DNA from: Stomoxys calcitrans
Lineage: Eukaryota > Arthropoda > Insecta > Diptera > Muscidae
DNA: 64,000 bases
Direction: 5' to 3'
Assembly: GCF_963082655.1 (NCBI RefSeq)
Contig: NC_081556.1
Location: 3,814,265-3,878,264 of the forward strand
Positions 12,291 through 24,129 of this stretch are shown piece after piece (position 1 is the first letter of the stretch; each line of letters opens with the position of its first letter). The position numbers and the translations under genes are program-made. The notes beneath the pieces are model-generated. The model was not told the DNA's origin, searched no databases, and worked only from the letters and a program-made list of their open reading frames with translations.

Positions 12291-12540
12291 ATCTTCATTA
12301 GTGGTCCGATTTTCAAAATGGTTTTGCTAGATGATGGTTAAAAATTCCTATAAGAAAGTCCACTTGAAAAAAATAAATACTGCCCGAAATTTTTTTTTAC
12401 AAAAAATACCCAAAATACACCTTTTGGCAAAGAAGATTTTGTAATCCGCATATTTTAGTAATTTGAATGTGGAGACTAAAAATATTGTTTGGTGCAACAA
12501 ATATTTTGTATGAATTAAGGAAAAATACATAGCCCTTTCC

Positions 12541-13860
12541 AACTTTTTGGAAATGGCAAGAAAGGCAACTCTTGCCCTATACACGTGCAATAGAGCCACT
12601 GGCGAAAGTTGGGGCTTAGACCACGTGTCATACATTGAGCATATACTGCAGTTGTCCGACCAATAATGGTATTTTGTGTTGTGGTCTGGTGGACGGCGCT
12701 TAAAAAGACCACCTACTGCTCAATACCAAACCGGATCCAAAGGATGACTTGTTTGTGCATCACAGCCGCACTGAGGAGGACACCATCTGATGCACTGAAA
12801 TACGGACACTGTGTTTTCCTTGATACCATATCCGATGTTCCAGGTAGTTTGGATTACACTCTACTTCAGCCGCTTTTTGATAAAAAGTACTGTACCACTA
12901 TTCCTGATAGAACCGATTGGAACTACTATATCCCTGGTAATACAAGTTACATAGACTTCTATACGGATGGTTCCAAACTAAACGACCAGGTGGGCTTTGG
13001 GATGTACTGTAAAGATCTAGAACTGGTAATATCAAAAAGATTACCTGACCACTGCAGTGTGTATCAAGCGGGGATCCTTGCAATTAAGGAAGTGGTGGAG
13101 TGGCTAAGATATAACATCACAACGACGATTGGCACAGTCAGGCAGCCATTTAATCCCTGAAGAACGTATTTCTGAACTCAAAAACCGCCCTCGACTGTCG
13201 CAGATCTCTCAACGTGATGGCTGAACAGTTCAAAATTCACCTTATTTGAGTGATGGGCCACAGACATATTCTAGGTAATTGTAAAGCGGACGAGTTTGCG
13301 AGACTAGGAACTACCTTACACATTCCAGGGATACTGGAATCTGTGGGTATGCCTCTAGCGACATGTAAACTAAGTTTTCAGGACCAGTCCTAAAGGACAG
13401 CGAATGATAGATGGTCACAAAGGGGGGACTGTGAGATTTCAAAACTATATGGCCTAATCTAGACTTGAAGAGGTATACCGTTTTGGTATCACTTACTAGA
13501 ACAGACGTCTCAGTCATTGCGTCCGTCATCACAGGTCACTGTCTAATCGGAAAACATGCTGACAGACTGAAGGTTGCCGGTAACGACTTTTGCAGAAGCT
13601 GTGAGGACATCGAAGAAGAAGAGACTATAGAACACCTTCTGTGTGTGTGTCCCGCACTGGTAGTGAGAAGAAGTTCCACTTTAGGTTCTCATTTTGAGAA
13701 GCTGTATGATTTAGCGGCTGTGAACATTCTCAAGTTGTTGGGCTTTTTAAGGCGATCTGGATGGTTCAACGGTAGGAATTAGAAGGCATCTTCCTTCTTC
13801 TGTTTCTGTGGTAGCAAAATGGACGAAAACCTCTAAGACTGCCATTTAAAATGAAACCAA
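12541..13860 (+). mobile_element. LINE-2 copy A: non-LTR ORF2 remnant with RT end, RNase H and zinc-finger tail
   Basis: Decayed plus-strand ORF2. In order: the RT C-terminal region ('ALYTCNRATGESWG' from about 12560, then 'VVVWWTALKKTTY' from about 12675 and 'CLCITAALRRTPSDAL' near 12750), a linker, and RNase H. RNase H starts with 'IDFYTDGSK' (about 12951-12977), which keeps its first catalytic Asp, but the expected Glu in 'QAEILAI' is Gly (about 13069). A deletion near 13138 removes the middle of RNase H. A later segment encodes 'CRSCEDIEEEETIEHLLC' (about 13591-13644), a C-x2-C-x10-H-x4-C pattern. At least three frame changes or stops occur. The RNase H plus terminal CCHC layout fits I/LOA/R1-type elements. 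Copies B and C of this family are at 16381 and 31861. Confidence 0.85.
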
Positions 13861-14029
13861 ATGGGTGTCTGTGTTTTGCGATTTGAAAACTCGAGGAGGT
13901 TTTCCAATTCTGTGATAAAAAAAACACCTTTATGGTAATGCATAAAAATACCGTTTATGTTGACAAATGTTTTCTAAGTTTCACTTAAAACGCGTCTTCA
14001 ACATGTCCTCTTTACAAGACAAAAATAAA

Positions 14030-14475
14030 CAAGGCATTTAGTTCGGCCGGGCCGGTGGAAAATGCATTATTTATGCACCCATAGCAGCTATATCCAAATA
14101 TGGTCCTATTTGGACCAAAATCGGTACGGACATTAAGTGGCCTAATAAATACAAGTCAGCGTTCAATGGATGTTGAAAAGTCTAACATAAGTCACTGTGT
14201 AAAATTTCACCGAAATAGAAAAAAATGCGACTTTTAATAGCCCAACCCTTAAAGCGAGACATCAAACTATATGGCAGCTATATCCAAATATGGACCGATC
14301 TTGGTGAAATTAAAAAAAAAAATGTTAAAGGATCTAACGCAACTCACTGTCCCGAATTTCAGTGAAATCGGGCAATAAATGCGACTATTATGGGCCCACG
14401 ACCTTAAATTGAGAGATAGGTCTATATGGCAGCTATATTAAAATTCCGCCCGAACTGATCCAAATTCAAGAAGGA
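14030..14475 (-). repeat. HLE repeat, minus orientation, type C modules
   Basis: Begins with 'tttagttcggccgggccggt' near 14038, the antisense terminal hairpin of HLE. Modules follow with 'tatggcagctatatccaaat' (about 14270) and 'cgaccttaaattgagagat' (about 14399). This subtype has 'aaatgcgacttttaatagcc' (about 14223) where type A has the CTCTAGAGGGCGCAATT segment. Confidence 0.75.
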
Positions 14476-14479
14476 CGTC

Positions 14480-16375
14480 GAGAGTTCTAACCTAACATAA
14501 TGTCCCAAATCCCAGTTCAATACGTTCCATTTATCTTTTATTAACCTTTTTCGTCGTAAATCGCAAAATACGATGACTGTAAATCGCAAAATACGAAAAT
14601 TTACCAAGACTAGAAGCGATAATGCAAACCCCGAGCGGGCGTTTTTGTGGGGATTATTTAGCATGAGGTTCTGCTCGATATTTCAATAGGCAACCGTCTG
14701 GTGGTCTTCTTTATTTACTTTTATGTCCATATTTCTTTATGGGAAATTATTTCTTGATTAGTGCGTAGGACTAGTAGGCTGAATTGGCTAGGTTTTTAAA
14801 AATACTCTGCAGCCTCTTCTTCTCTAAAATAGTACCGATAAAGCTACTAAAGATTAAGAGGTCTTATAAATAAACTTGTTTTGAATACCAATAACCCTCA
14901 CGTTTTAGAGGTCAATTTAGGATATCAAATACATTTCAACACTTGCAAAAATACAATGAAAATTAATATGTACAATGTTATCCCTTTTTCGTTGATGCGT
15001 AGCGTTGGCCATGTATTCTTATTTTCCAATTTTTCTGTGGGATATTTGACACAACTAAGATATTGAACATAAAATATGGGAAATTTGCGAAATCTTCCAA
15101 TGTTAATGGATCCCCGAAGCTGCAAATAACAAACAAACAAACACACACACACACACCATATCAACGCACACAGCACTAATACACAAACACATGCGTACAC
15201 ACAAAGTAGCCTTTAAATGCAAATATTTGCTGCTTGCCAATGGATAATTTTGTTTTGCTTAAAATTTATGAGCATCGAAGTCCTTATTTATGTTTCAGCT
15301 ACTTTTAATGTTCACTTTTATTACAAACATTGTCTTCGCTTTACATATCGCTGCTGTGTCTGTGTGTGTGTGTGTGTCGGTGTGTATTTCTGCATGGGTG
15401 AAGGCGAATCTGATGTGCCATAAAAATGCTGGGCCAAAACGCATGCCGAGCAAAGTTAAGCAATCTCTGTTGAATCTACAATTGTGTGCCTTGAAGCATC
15501 AGCAGCCGTTATGGTTCACTGAGTTGGTTGGTTGGTTGGTTGAGTTGCCAGCTTGGTATGGCCACATTTGGAGGATATTTAATGTTAACTTGTTGTATCC
15601 TTCTGGCCTTCTGGGATTATTCGCTGTTGCCTAACTTCCCTTCGCATTTACCCCTACTACACTCGACACTCTGTATTAGGGCCTGAAGGTGATGTTGTTT
15701 AGCTGCTGGTTCTCGTTTTTTCGTTTTTTTTCTTCTCATTGCTTTCCAGCCAAGCCATTTTAGATTTAATGATAACATACGATGATAGCCCAGAATAATC
15801 TCTGAACATTTATTTCACCTCCCTCCCTGTTTGGAGGGAAAGCACGGTGTACAGCGTTAAGCCAACAGGCAGAACAACAAACAATGGTACTGTTACTTGC
15901 TATCGCTTGCTGTGAAAGTGTTTTTGAGACAGCCTAAACTTGCTTGTTTTCGCAAAGGATTATGTTGTGATTTTTTTTCTCAGCAGACTTAGCCCAGCAC
16001 AAAAAAAAAATGCATAAGGGAAACATATGTATTATTAAATGAGATACATGTTTTCTGCTGTTTTTTTCTGTTTTATTTTCCGTTATCTTGTTTTGGAAAA
16101 GCTAAAGCAACAATGTTAGGTTTGGCCATGATGAAATCGAAATGCAATCCCTGGGATATTAGTTCAGGGGCATTTTTGCTAAAGATAGGAAATAAGAAGA
16201 AAAAAAAAAACGAAGGCGAGGTGGAGAGCAACCTTATGAATCTTTCTGAAGTATAAACAAAATATTTATAATATCTTTGCAAAGATTATGGTTAAACTTT
16301 AGATAAAATCACTCAAAATAGCATGGATTTATAGAATAATAGCACAAAGTTATAAATATTATTGTCTTTGTAAGA
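14480..16375. other. Gene-poor DNA with microsatellites
   Basis: No gene is recognised. It contains CA-rich DNA at about 15130-15205, a TG run at about 15357-15382, four TTGG repeats at about 15524-15540, and several homopolymer runs (T-runs near 15718 and 15971, A-runs near 16001 and 16200). A small palindrome, CCTCCCTCCC...GGAGGG, lies near 15819. Confidence 0.55.
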
Positions 16376-16380
16376 AAAAG

Positions 16381-17640
16381 GTGTAAAGTGGCCGCGTCTG
16401 CTGAAGACGTGGCAATTGCGGTTAAGGGAAAGTTTCCCAGCACTCTAAGAGATATACTTCAGGAAGCTCTATGTGCAACAGCGAAGTGGCCTACCGAAAG
16501 TGGTCTAGGTGTAAATCGATGCAAAACAGAAGTAGCTCTTTTCAGCAGGAGATAAAAGTTACCTACAGTGGCACCTGTCGGTTCGGTTGCAGCCTGACAA
16601 TGGTGAGGACCCAGTAGGGAGCAACGTGGTGTCTGTGGCTTGTACCCAAATCGCTGGTAGAGCACATGCTCGGCGTGGAGTTGCGCTTTCAACCGGGTGC
16701 CGTGACCCATAGATCGGAAGGAGTTTTAGGTATGGCTTCGCTCCCATCCAAGGAGGTGAACACGTCCAAATACGTGGGATCAAATTGGTACTCATGTGTG
16801 GGTTACCACATGTGGGGGCGTTGGTAGACGCATTGGGCCTCGCAGGTTTGGGCCGTGATGGCAGGCATCTTCATTAAACACGTCATTCGTGTGGCTTCTG
16901 TCTCCTTGGGACGAGCGTATGTTCCCTGGAATATCCGAATCCAAAGGATGCCTTGTTTGTGCATCATAGCCGCACTGAGGACGACACCATCTGCTGCATT
17001 GCATTTAATGTTACATCTAATGCCTCTGGACATTGTGGCTAGACAAATTGCTGTGTGGGGCTAAGGGAGTTTTCTGTTTGGTCATGTGGTGGCTACGGAC
17101 ACTGTATTATCCTTGATACAATATCCGATGTTCCAGGTAGTGTGGATTATATTCTGACTGAGCCGCTTTTTGACAAAAAGTACTGTATCACTGTTCCTTA
17201 TAGACCCCATTGGAACAACTTTATCCCTGGTAATAAAAGTTACATAGATTTCGAGACGGATGGTTCCAAACTAGACGACCAGGTGGGCTTTGGGGTGTAC
17301 TCTAAAGATTTAGAATTGGTATCAAGTTGAGATCCTTGCAATTAAGGAAGTGGTGCAATGACTAAGATATAATGTCATAACGACGATTGGCATAAATATC
17401 TTCTCTGGTGGCCAGGCAGCCATTAAATCCCTGGAGAACGTGTTTCTGAACACAAAAACCGTCCTCGACTGTAACAGATCTCTCAAAGAGATGTCTGAAC
17501 TGTTCAAAATTCACCTGTTCTTGTTGTCGGGCCACAGAGATATCCTAGGGAATTGTAAAGTGGACGAGTTTGCGAGACTATGACCTACATTACACATTTA
17601 AGGCAAACTGGAATCTGTAGATATGCCTTCAGCGCCTTCA
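16381..17640 (+). mobile_element. LINE-2 copy B, includes mutated RT active site
   Basis: The most 5'-extended copy of LINE-2. It begins around the RT catalytic motif, which here encodes 'SAEDVAIAVKG' (about 16398-16430): the normal A-D-D is A-E-D, so the first catalytic Asp is lost. 'GLGVNRCKTEVALFSRR' follows (about 16500-16550) and then a stop. After a scrambled stretch (16560-16850) the frame resumes with 'RMPCLCIIAALRTTPSAAL' (about 16945) and RNase H 'IDFETDGSKLDD' (about 17247). Compared with copy A, about 35 bp are missing near 17320 between short TATCAA repeats, which removes the Glu-containing helix. 'FLLSGHRDILGNCK'-like text near 17520 corresponds to the RNase H C-terminal part. 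The copy is dead. Confidence 0.85.
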
Positions 17641-17659
17641 AATATTCTTTGATAAATGG

Positions 17660-17830
17660 ACTTGTTGAAAATTTTTCCATGAACATTCCATTAAAGGAAC
17701 AGGGCAAACTTCGCATATTCCAATGAGTGCTGTCCTGAGTGCTTTTTGTAACTGAGTCGGAACGGAGTATCCTATTACGACACCTCTTTGGGGAGAAGTT
17801 TTTGGTAAAGCTAGTTGCTTAAAATTTTGC
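17660..17830 (-). repeat. SINE-1 body, minus orientation
   Basis: Antisense body: 'ccatgaacattccattaaag' (about 17678), 'caatgagtgctgtcc' (about 17720), then 'cgacacctctttggggagaa' (about 17778). The tRNA-like head is absent. It directly follows LINE-2 copy B. Confidence 0.75.
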
Positions 17831-18024
17831 ACAAATACTTCCTATTAGCGTTTGTCGGTTGGCACTGTAAATGGGCCAATGGGCAAATGCCTTTATTAGA
17901 TGTAGTATCCTCATCTCTGAATCATCTATCCTCTGGTGTAACTTCTAGGCTTATATCATTGATAATACTCAGGAAAAACTTTAGAAATAGTAAATGGAAT
18001 TTTGCTAAAACCGATGGGTAACAA

Positions 18025-18295
18025 AATACAAATTTGCCCTTGGCAAACTTCTCACATAAAATGAGTGATGTTCAATTCAAGTTTAAGCTCAGTGATAAGG
18101 GGCCTCCTTTTCTGAACGGCGTGCCGCAGTGCGACACCTCTTTAGAGCAATCCCCAGGGAGCCGGTTGTACGTATTGGATTGTCCCGATGGAGTATTTCA
18201 TCGGCAAGGGCTGTTGCCTCAGTGCACAACACACTGTTACAACTACCACAACCTCTTCGGGTAGAAGTTTTTACATGGCTACCATTTTTTCAAAT
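18025..18295 (-). repeat. SINE-1 body, minus orientation
   Basis: Antisense SINE body from 'ggcaaacttctcacataaaa' (18042) through 'taagctcagtgataagggg' (about 18085) and 'gtgccgcagtgcgacacctc' (about 18121) to 'gtagaagtttttacatggct' (about 18261). An extra roughly 110 bp, unlike other copies, separates the two ends of the box near 18150-18255. Confidence 0.7.
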
Positions 18296-18302
18296 GGCTT
18301 AG

Positions 18303-18434
18303 TTGGAGACCACCGTAGCGCAGAGGTTAGCATGTCCGCCTATGATGCTGAACGCCTGGGTTCGAATCCTGGTTAGAATATCAGAAAATATTGTTAGAGG
18401 TGGTTATCTCCTCCTTACGCTACGGTGACCTCCA
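18303..18434 (+). repeat. SINE-1 head with opposing SINE head
   Basis: The head starts TTGGAGACCACCGTAGCGCA. It has an A-box-like TAGCGCAGAGG and a perfect B box GGTTCGAATCC (18359-18369), followed by 'atatcagaaaatattgtta'. At 18418-18434 the sequence CGCTACGGTGACCTCCA is an imperfect reverse complement of the head start. Two SINE heads therefore face each other about 100 bp apart. This resembles the much more perfect head palindrome at 61.7 kb. Confidence 0.75.
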
Positions 18435-19019
18435 AAAAATGGGCTTGTTATGGGTCTATAAATGATTATTTGGTAATGTATGTACGTGTAAGTTATATCC
18501 AAATCTTAGCCTATTTCCACCCTTTGCAGGGGGACATTTTCCGGAATTTGATCATCAGTAGAAATAGAGAAAAATTTCTCCGAACTATGCGGTACCGAAA
18601 AACGAGGCAATCTGTCATGTGATCTGTTTACCTTTACCTCTTTGACTTTAGAACAAAACGAGAAATAATCCTACGCCTACGTTGTCTCGGATTTGAATGA
18701 ACCCAAAAAGTAGCTCCAACCAGAAAGTCATGGGAATAAACAGCTTGCGGTGCGTAAACAAAGAATCAAAAAAAAAGACAAAATTTGGCGTGATTCTCAT
18801 GTGTTTCGCCATTTTGCCTAACGCACTGTGCGCGGTAATGACTACTTTGGGATTTTTCTATGTTCAATTAAAAATAATTTTCTGCAAATTGTATAAAATT
18901 TTGACTTTTGCAGAAAAAGTAGCACTTTACAGTAACATGTCACGAAAAAGTGTAAATTTCAAAGTTTATTTGACTCTAAAAAGGTCGGAAATTCCGTTTT
19001 CAGTAGCACAACAGTAACA

Positions 19020-19310
19020 CTAATATAGCTCCCATATAAATCGATCTCCCGATTTTACTTCTTGAGCCCCTATAGAGCGCAATTCTTATACGATTTATAT
19101 AAAATTTCGCACAATGATTTCTACTATAGTCTCCACCATCCAAATCAAGTGTGGTCCAAATCGGTCCATAACCAGATATAGCTTCAATAGCCTAGCAATT
19201 TTTATCCATTATCCCATTTGACTATTAAAATATACTGGGCAAAGAACTTGACAAACGCCATCCATGATGGAGGGTATACAAGATTCGGCCCTGCCAAACG
19301 CTTTATCTTG
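19020..19310 (+). repeat. HLE 3' end, type A modules
   Basis: Type A sequence: 'tatagctcccatataaatcg' (about 19024), 'acttcttgagcccctataga' (about 19057), 'ggtccaaatcggtccataac' (about 19152), then the element end with 'atccatgatggagggtat' (about 19260) and 'gattcggccctgccaaacgc' (about 19282), a degenerate form of the terminal hairpin. Confidence 0.8.
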
Positions 19311-19399
19311 CCAAATTTCAAACGTCGAACTGAATAATCCCATCTGGACCAGAAGAGGTATTGTAGACCTCAAGCGGTCTCTTTTGTAGCGATTTTTAA

Positions 19400-20160
19400 G
19401 AATCACCAAAACAACTTTTGGAAATCGGACCACAAATGAAGGTTTGGCACCCTAAATTTTCAAAATACCGAGAAAACCACCATTAGGGACCAGTCAAGAT
19501 GCGCCCACCCCACCTTGTTCATATTGTAAATACCTCAGCTCTAACCGTTCAAAATTGTAGGAACTATCTCTCCCGTCCTCAAACTGCACATTTTTGTTTT
19601 TTATTCTATCCCACTTTGCAATATTAGGACATCAACGAGAACATATTGAGCAATGGTTCTGTGAATATCGAATTTGAATTGTGACATCTAAAGCCCTTAT
19701 AGCTCTGAACCGATTTTAGTTAAATTAAGCACACTTGTTGAAATTGTGGGAATTGTAACCATAATAAATAGCTTATATCGGAAAAAAATATCAATGGGAG
19801 GATATATCCAAATCTGAACAGGTTTTAATGAAATTAAGCATATATGTGAACATATTGTGGAAAAATTTGTAAAGATTGGAGCAAAACTCTGGCATCTGTA
19901 ACAATAATATATGTAAATTGGAGCAATATCTAAATCTAAGCCGATTTTGATACAATTTTGCTCCTATGGTGAGACATCAAATAGAACATCTTAAGCATCA
20001 TTTGGAAACATTGGAACAAAATTGTGTTAACTTTTTGCCATAGCTATATCGAAATATGAATCGATTTTAATGACATTTTGAACAGATGTTGGGACAAATG
20101 TTAACACTTCTTCAGACATTTGAGGGCTAAAATTTCTACCAAAATATTCCTCGCAGTGTT
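19400..20160 (+). repeat. Diverged repeat segments, including type D modules
   Basis: 19400-19600 shares 'ccacaaatgaaggtttggca', 'tacctcagctctaacc' and related text with 20590-21060 and 51290-51430, so it is a dispersed repeat. From about 19640 the text 'tctgaaccgatttta' and 'atatccaaatctgaac' recurs at about 150 bp intervals, matching the type D modules at 41.0-41.5 kb. No coding content is seen. Confidence 0.55.
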
Positions 20161-20299
20161 AACTATATTATGTTGCCAAAGACGTTATATACCTAAACGC
20201 AAGGATTGCAAGGGTCTTAAACCTAAAATTGGGAGCAAAAAATAGTCCCTATATCTTTAAGGCATTCATATGATGTAAAATTTCAAAACTCCAAAACAT

Positions 20300-20430
20300 T
20301 GTCTTCCATTTTTACCGCCTCTTTCATATTCTGTTTTGTTTTGGTTGGAAATTTCTTATTAATGGCATCGGTACACCAGTGCGTATGAGTTTTAATAATT
20401 AACACCATACGCCCTGTGGTCCAAATGATT
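20300..20430 (+). repeat. Dispersed module with GTGCGTATG...CATACGC hairpin
   Basis: Contains 'ggtacaccagtgcgtatgag' (about 20369) and 'accatacgccctgtggtcc' (about 20403). A closely similar module lies at about 45478-45545, and a weaker one at 11145-11195. The outer GCGTATG and CATACGC are inverted repeats separated by a roughly 20 bp AT-rich spacer. The family is unknown to me. Confidence 0.55.
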
Positions 20431-20439
20431 TATAAGGAA

Positions 20440-21105
20440 TGTTCTCACTACCACCTTGCACTTGTGGTATAGAATCGAAAACCACTAGTTAAAAATCTAC
20501 TATTTGAGAGGGGGTTGAGATAACTCTTAGAAATTTTGAATGGTTAGAGCTGGGAAGTTATCGAGACGTAGAGCAAAGTTTATGTATGGTCTGGGAGCCC
20601 CTCGTCAGGGCCCCAAATTTTGTCACATTGGCATTTCGAAAAATTGTTTGGGTTGCCAAGTTTTCATTTGAGACCGAATATCGACATCTTTTTGCTGAAT
20701 AGTGATCAATAATCCCTACAAAAAAGTCCGCTTGAGCTCTGCAATTTCTCTTTTTGTTTCGATGATATTCGCCTTTTAATATTTATTGTAAGGAATTTTA
20801 GCCAAGACCTACTCGTATTTTGTGATTTACGTTTTTTTTCACTCTTCTTTTTGATGCATGATTTGGTTTTGTCGACCCGAAAGGCTTTGGATTACCCAAG
20901 TTTATTGACGGCAGTTCTTGGCCCTTCACTGTCAAATCTGCCGAGATGATCCTGGACCACCTAGGTCTTAGAAAATTTTGCATATCATCTCGATAACATC
21001 TCAGCTCTAACCACTCAAAATGTCAAAGAGTTGTCTCTATCTGTTTTCAAATAGGAGATTTTTTCTAGATTTTTCATTTCTGTTCCCTTGTGCGTCAGTC
21101 GTACC
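20440..21105. repeat. Diverged dispersed repeat, no gene seen
   Basis: Contains 'gagcaaagtttatgtatggt', 'ggttagagctgggaagttat' (about 20542) and 'atctcagctctaaccactca' (about 20997). The latter are versions of the same short repeat at 19540 and 51395. Frames are short and broken. Confidence 0.4.
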
Positions 21106-21109
21106 TTCA

Positions 21110-21315
21110 TATTACATTTTGGGTCCCGTCTGTCTGTCAAAATCTGCTAGTTTCATGGACATTTTTCACAGATACTTTTGATAGATAGAGGTCACTGGGA
21201 GCTGATACAGGACAAATTTGGATATAGTTCCCCCATAATCCCATCCTCCGATTTGACTTCGTGAGCCCGTTGATAGTAGCTCAATTAAATTTATATAAAG
21301 TGAAATTTAAGTCTT
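21110..21315 (+). repeat. HLE module, diverged
   Basis: Shows 'gtctgtctgtcaaaatctgc', 'tatagttcccccataatccc' (about 21224) and 'gatttgacttcgtgagccc' (about 21250) in the order expected for HLE head and type A module. It is truncated after about 200 bp. Confidence 0.55.
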
Positions 21316-21319
21316 CCTT

Positions 21320-22275
21320 TATATTTTTTTGCTAATGGTTAATTCACTATATCAAATACCCTTTATTTCATCCCTTTTTTGCTCCCCAACCCAATTCACT
21401 TTCCTTCTCGCCCCATTGAAAGAAAAGTGAGACTCAATTCAATTTTAAAATGTCCACATAACAACAAATTCAATTTAATTCTTCTTAGCGGCAAAACAGA
21501 AAAGGTTATGGCCCATACTGGTGGCCCACTTCAACACGGCCACTTATTACCATCAGCAGCACCTAGCCCTATAACATCGACACCATCGGCATGGCCTTAC
21601 CTTCTAAAAGCAACGATAAAACCATAAATAAAACAGATAAGCATCATTTAATCCACAAAAAGAAAGAAACAACTACAACAAAGTATACACAAAAACAAAG
21701 AGAAGATGGAGAAGAGAGAGCCAACAGGGAAGGGTGGTGGGGGGGAGCTTGAATGACAACAGCGGCAAAATATTTACTATGACAAGAGAAAACTGACAAC
21801 GTGGGGGGGGGGGGGGGGCATGGTTAAAGATGTCCTTTTATTTGCCTACTCTGTAAGGGAATACAAAGAAAACGAGAGTTCACAATATCGACATAAACAA
21901 ACAAACAAACACACACCTGCAAGCACACGAATACCTATACTAAGCTTATGGACGAGGATGCTGCTGCTGCTGATGAGGATGATGATGATGATGATGACTA
22001 TGTCGAGGACCAATAGAAGTGTAAAAGCTTGTTTACAGGTAACTACAACATGATGGTCTCATAGCCATACAAACACATTTCGGTTTTCGCATATACATGT
22101 GATATATGTGATGATTGTTTGGTATGTATGTGCCCGTGTGGTTAAGATGTTCGAGTGCTTGTTGTGTCTGTCAATGAGTGACAGGCAGCAAGACAAAGGT
22201 CAGTCTATACATGCCTATGTGTGTGTGGGTATGTGTGTGTGCACAAGAGCAGGTTTTCAATTTTCAGCATCCAGG

Positions 22276-22319
<44 letters not shown>

Positions 22320-22730
22320 GCTATGGCGAACGGACGGCTAATCGTGTAGAGAATGTAATTTTTAAAGCTTCATAAAACAACTATGCCAGCATTGGACTGA
22401 AGTGATGGTCGTTGCCTTTAACATAAAGGACAGATGAATAAACAACTAATGAAGAGCTAAACGCTTGAATGATTCTAAACACACCTTCACTAATGAAATG
22501 AAATTTTAAAAATTTAAGTTATTCTCTACAAGAGGTAATTTAGTAATTTAAATTCAATAACACTGGGAGGTTAGAAAGCAGAAAGGCAACCTTTGGAGAT
22601 GTTAAAGGAAATATATTCGAGCTATACTTACACTTGAGTTTGTTTAATAGGTAAGGGAAATGCGGAAATTATGAACTATTCTTCGCCCACAAGGGACTAA
22701 TATATAGGCCTATAGGCAAAAACTAATATA
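21320..22730. other. Gene-poor DNA with G-run, GAT/GCT and GA microsatellites
   Basis: Holds a run of 16 G at 21803-21818, a CTGCTGCTGATGAGGATGAT-type stretch at about 21960-21995, GTGT runs near 22215-22240, and a GA repeat at about 22277-22312. Short frames here are driven by these repeats. No exon can be supported. Confidence 0.6.
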
Positions 22731-22734
22731 TCCA

Positions 22735-23035
22735 CTTATAAAGCTGAACACCTGGGTTCGAATCCTGGCGAGAAGATCAGTAAAACATTTTCAGCGGTGA
22801 TTATGCCCACATTTATGCTGGCAATATTTGAAACGATTCAGCCGTGTTAAACTTCTCTAAATGATAAAAAGGTACTTAAACTTGAATTGGACAACACTCA
22901 TTGACATAAGAGGCCATCGTAGCGCAGAGGTTTACATGTCCGCCTATGACGCTGAAAGCCTGGGTTCGAATCCTGGCGAGACCATCAAAACATTATTAGC
23001 TGTGGTTATCCCCTCATAATGCTGGCGACATATAT
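22735..23035 (+). repeat. Two SINE-1 head fragments in tandem order
   Basis: The first fragment (about 22735-22810) keeps the B box in 'cctgggttcgaatcctggcg' and 'ttttcagcggtgattatgcc'. The second (about 22912-23030) starts 'gaggccatcgtagcgcagag', has the A box, and a perfect B box near 22962. It continues 'catcaaaacattattagctg' to 'ataatgctggcgacat'. Both lack the 3' body. Confidence 0.75.
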
Positions 23036-23305
23036 CGCTGTTAAATCAAAACATGGACTGATATAGCCCACTTACAATTCAACCGATCTACACTAGTAGG
23101 AAGTATTCGTGCAAAATTTCAAGCGCCTAGATTTATTCGTTTGAAGGATAGAGTGGTTTCGACAGACGGTCGGACAAACAGACGCATCGACATAGAATGT
23201 AAAGACAATCAAGAACATATATAACTTTGTTGGGTCTCAGATCAATATTTCGGTGTTTTACAATGGGAGTGATGGAATTCATATGTCCACCATCCTATTG
23301 TGGAG
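23036..23305 (-). repeat. HLE head, minus orientation
   Basis: Reads as the reverse complement of the HLE 5' part: 'caagcgcctagatttattcg' (about 23120), 'gacagacggtcggacaaaca' (about 23161), 'ataactttgttgggtctcag' (about 23220), then 'ccatcctattgtgga' (about 23287), the antisense of the ACCCTCCACCATAGGATGG-type 5' end. Confidence 0.7.
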
Positions 23306-23307
23306 TG

Positions 23308-23425
23308 TATAAAACGTAACCTTGAAAAGAAAATTTAGCTCCTAACCTAAATTTCGTGGTACTTACAAAATCCTTAATTGTTTTCCATACCACACCACAA
23401 ATGCTCCAACGCACAGTGGTAGAAA
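23308..23425 (-). mobile_element. LINE-1 3' fragment, minus strand
   Basis: Antisense of the ORF2 C-terminus and 3' UTR. It encodes 'GVVWKTIKDFVSTTKF' on the minus strand at about 23345-23395, the same motif as at 45890-45940. It abuts the HLE head. Confidence 0.65.
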
Positions 23426-23974
23426 ATCGAAAAAAAAACATTAAAAAATGTGTCGTATGAGAACGTGTAGAGATATCTCCTTGAAACTTGAAATGGGACC
23501 TCATCGTGTACAGAGGGGTTAACACTAGTCAAAATTAGATCTTACGCACTTTTTTCGATGAGATTTAAGATAGTGAGGCCCATTGCAATAGTATTGGTTC
23601 TTATTTTGCTCTCTTAACCAATACACAGAAACGACAGGAAGTGAAATCATTTTGACTTAATTCAGTAATCAAATTGATATTTTTATGTTGAAAACCCAAA
23701 AAGAACTGAGGTCATTCTACCAACCTACCAATAGAATGAAAACCTACCCAAAACGGCAACACTTGATGGATACCAAATAGAACATTATTTAAAAAACTTT
23801 GTAAAATCTAAGCAAAATTGTTACGATGTTGGTCATAGTAACTTATATCTCATGAAATATATATATACTCACTGTATTTTAATCTAAACTGTTCCTTTTT
23901 AAATTAATAGCATTCTTTACTTATTGAAAGAAATTATTGGGTTTTTAGGATACTCTAACGTATATTGCCTTTAT

Positions 23975-24125
23975 TTTCGAAGTCGATCAAGCCATGTCAG
24001 TACGTCCACTTGTCTGTCTGTCCATTTTTCTGTCCGTGTCTCTATGCGTCTCGTTGCCCGCTTCTCTGTCCGCCCGTCTGTCCCAAAGACGAAATCATTC
24101 AAATTCATACACAGCGTCAGTATTT
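23975..24125 (+). repeat. HLE head remnant with GTCTGTC run
   Basis: Contains 'tcgatcaagccatgtcagta' (23983) followed by repeated GTCTGTCTGTCC and GTCCGTGTC, the pyrimidine-rich segment of the HLE head (compare 33175 and 62690). It ends soon after. Confidence 0.5.
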
Positions 24126-24129
24126 GATA

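Noticed and set aside
22912..22985. tRNA gene (A and B boxes, GGTTCGAATCC)
   Set aside because: The cloverleaf is not complete and the same sequence recurs with a fixed 3' body, so it is a SINE head.
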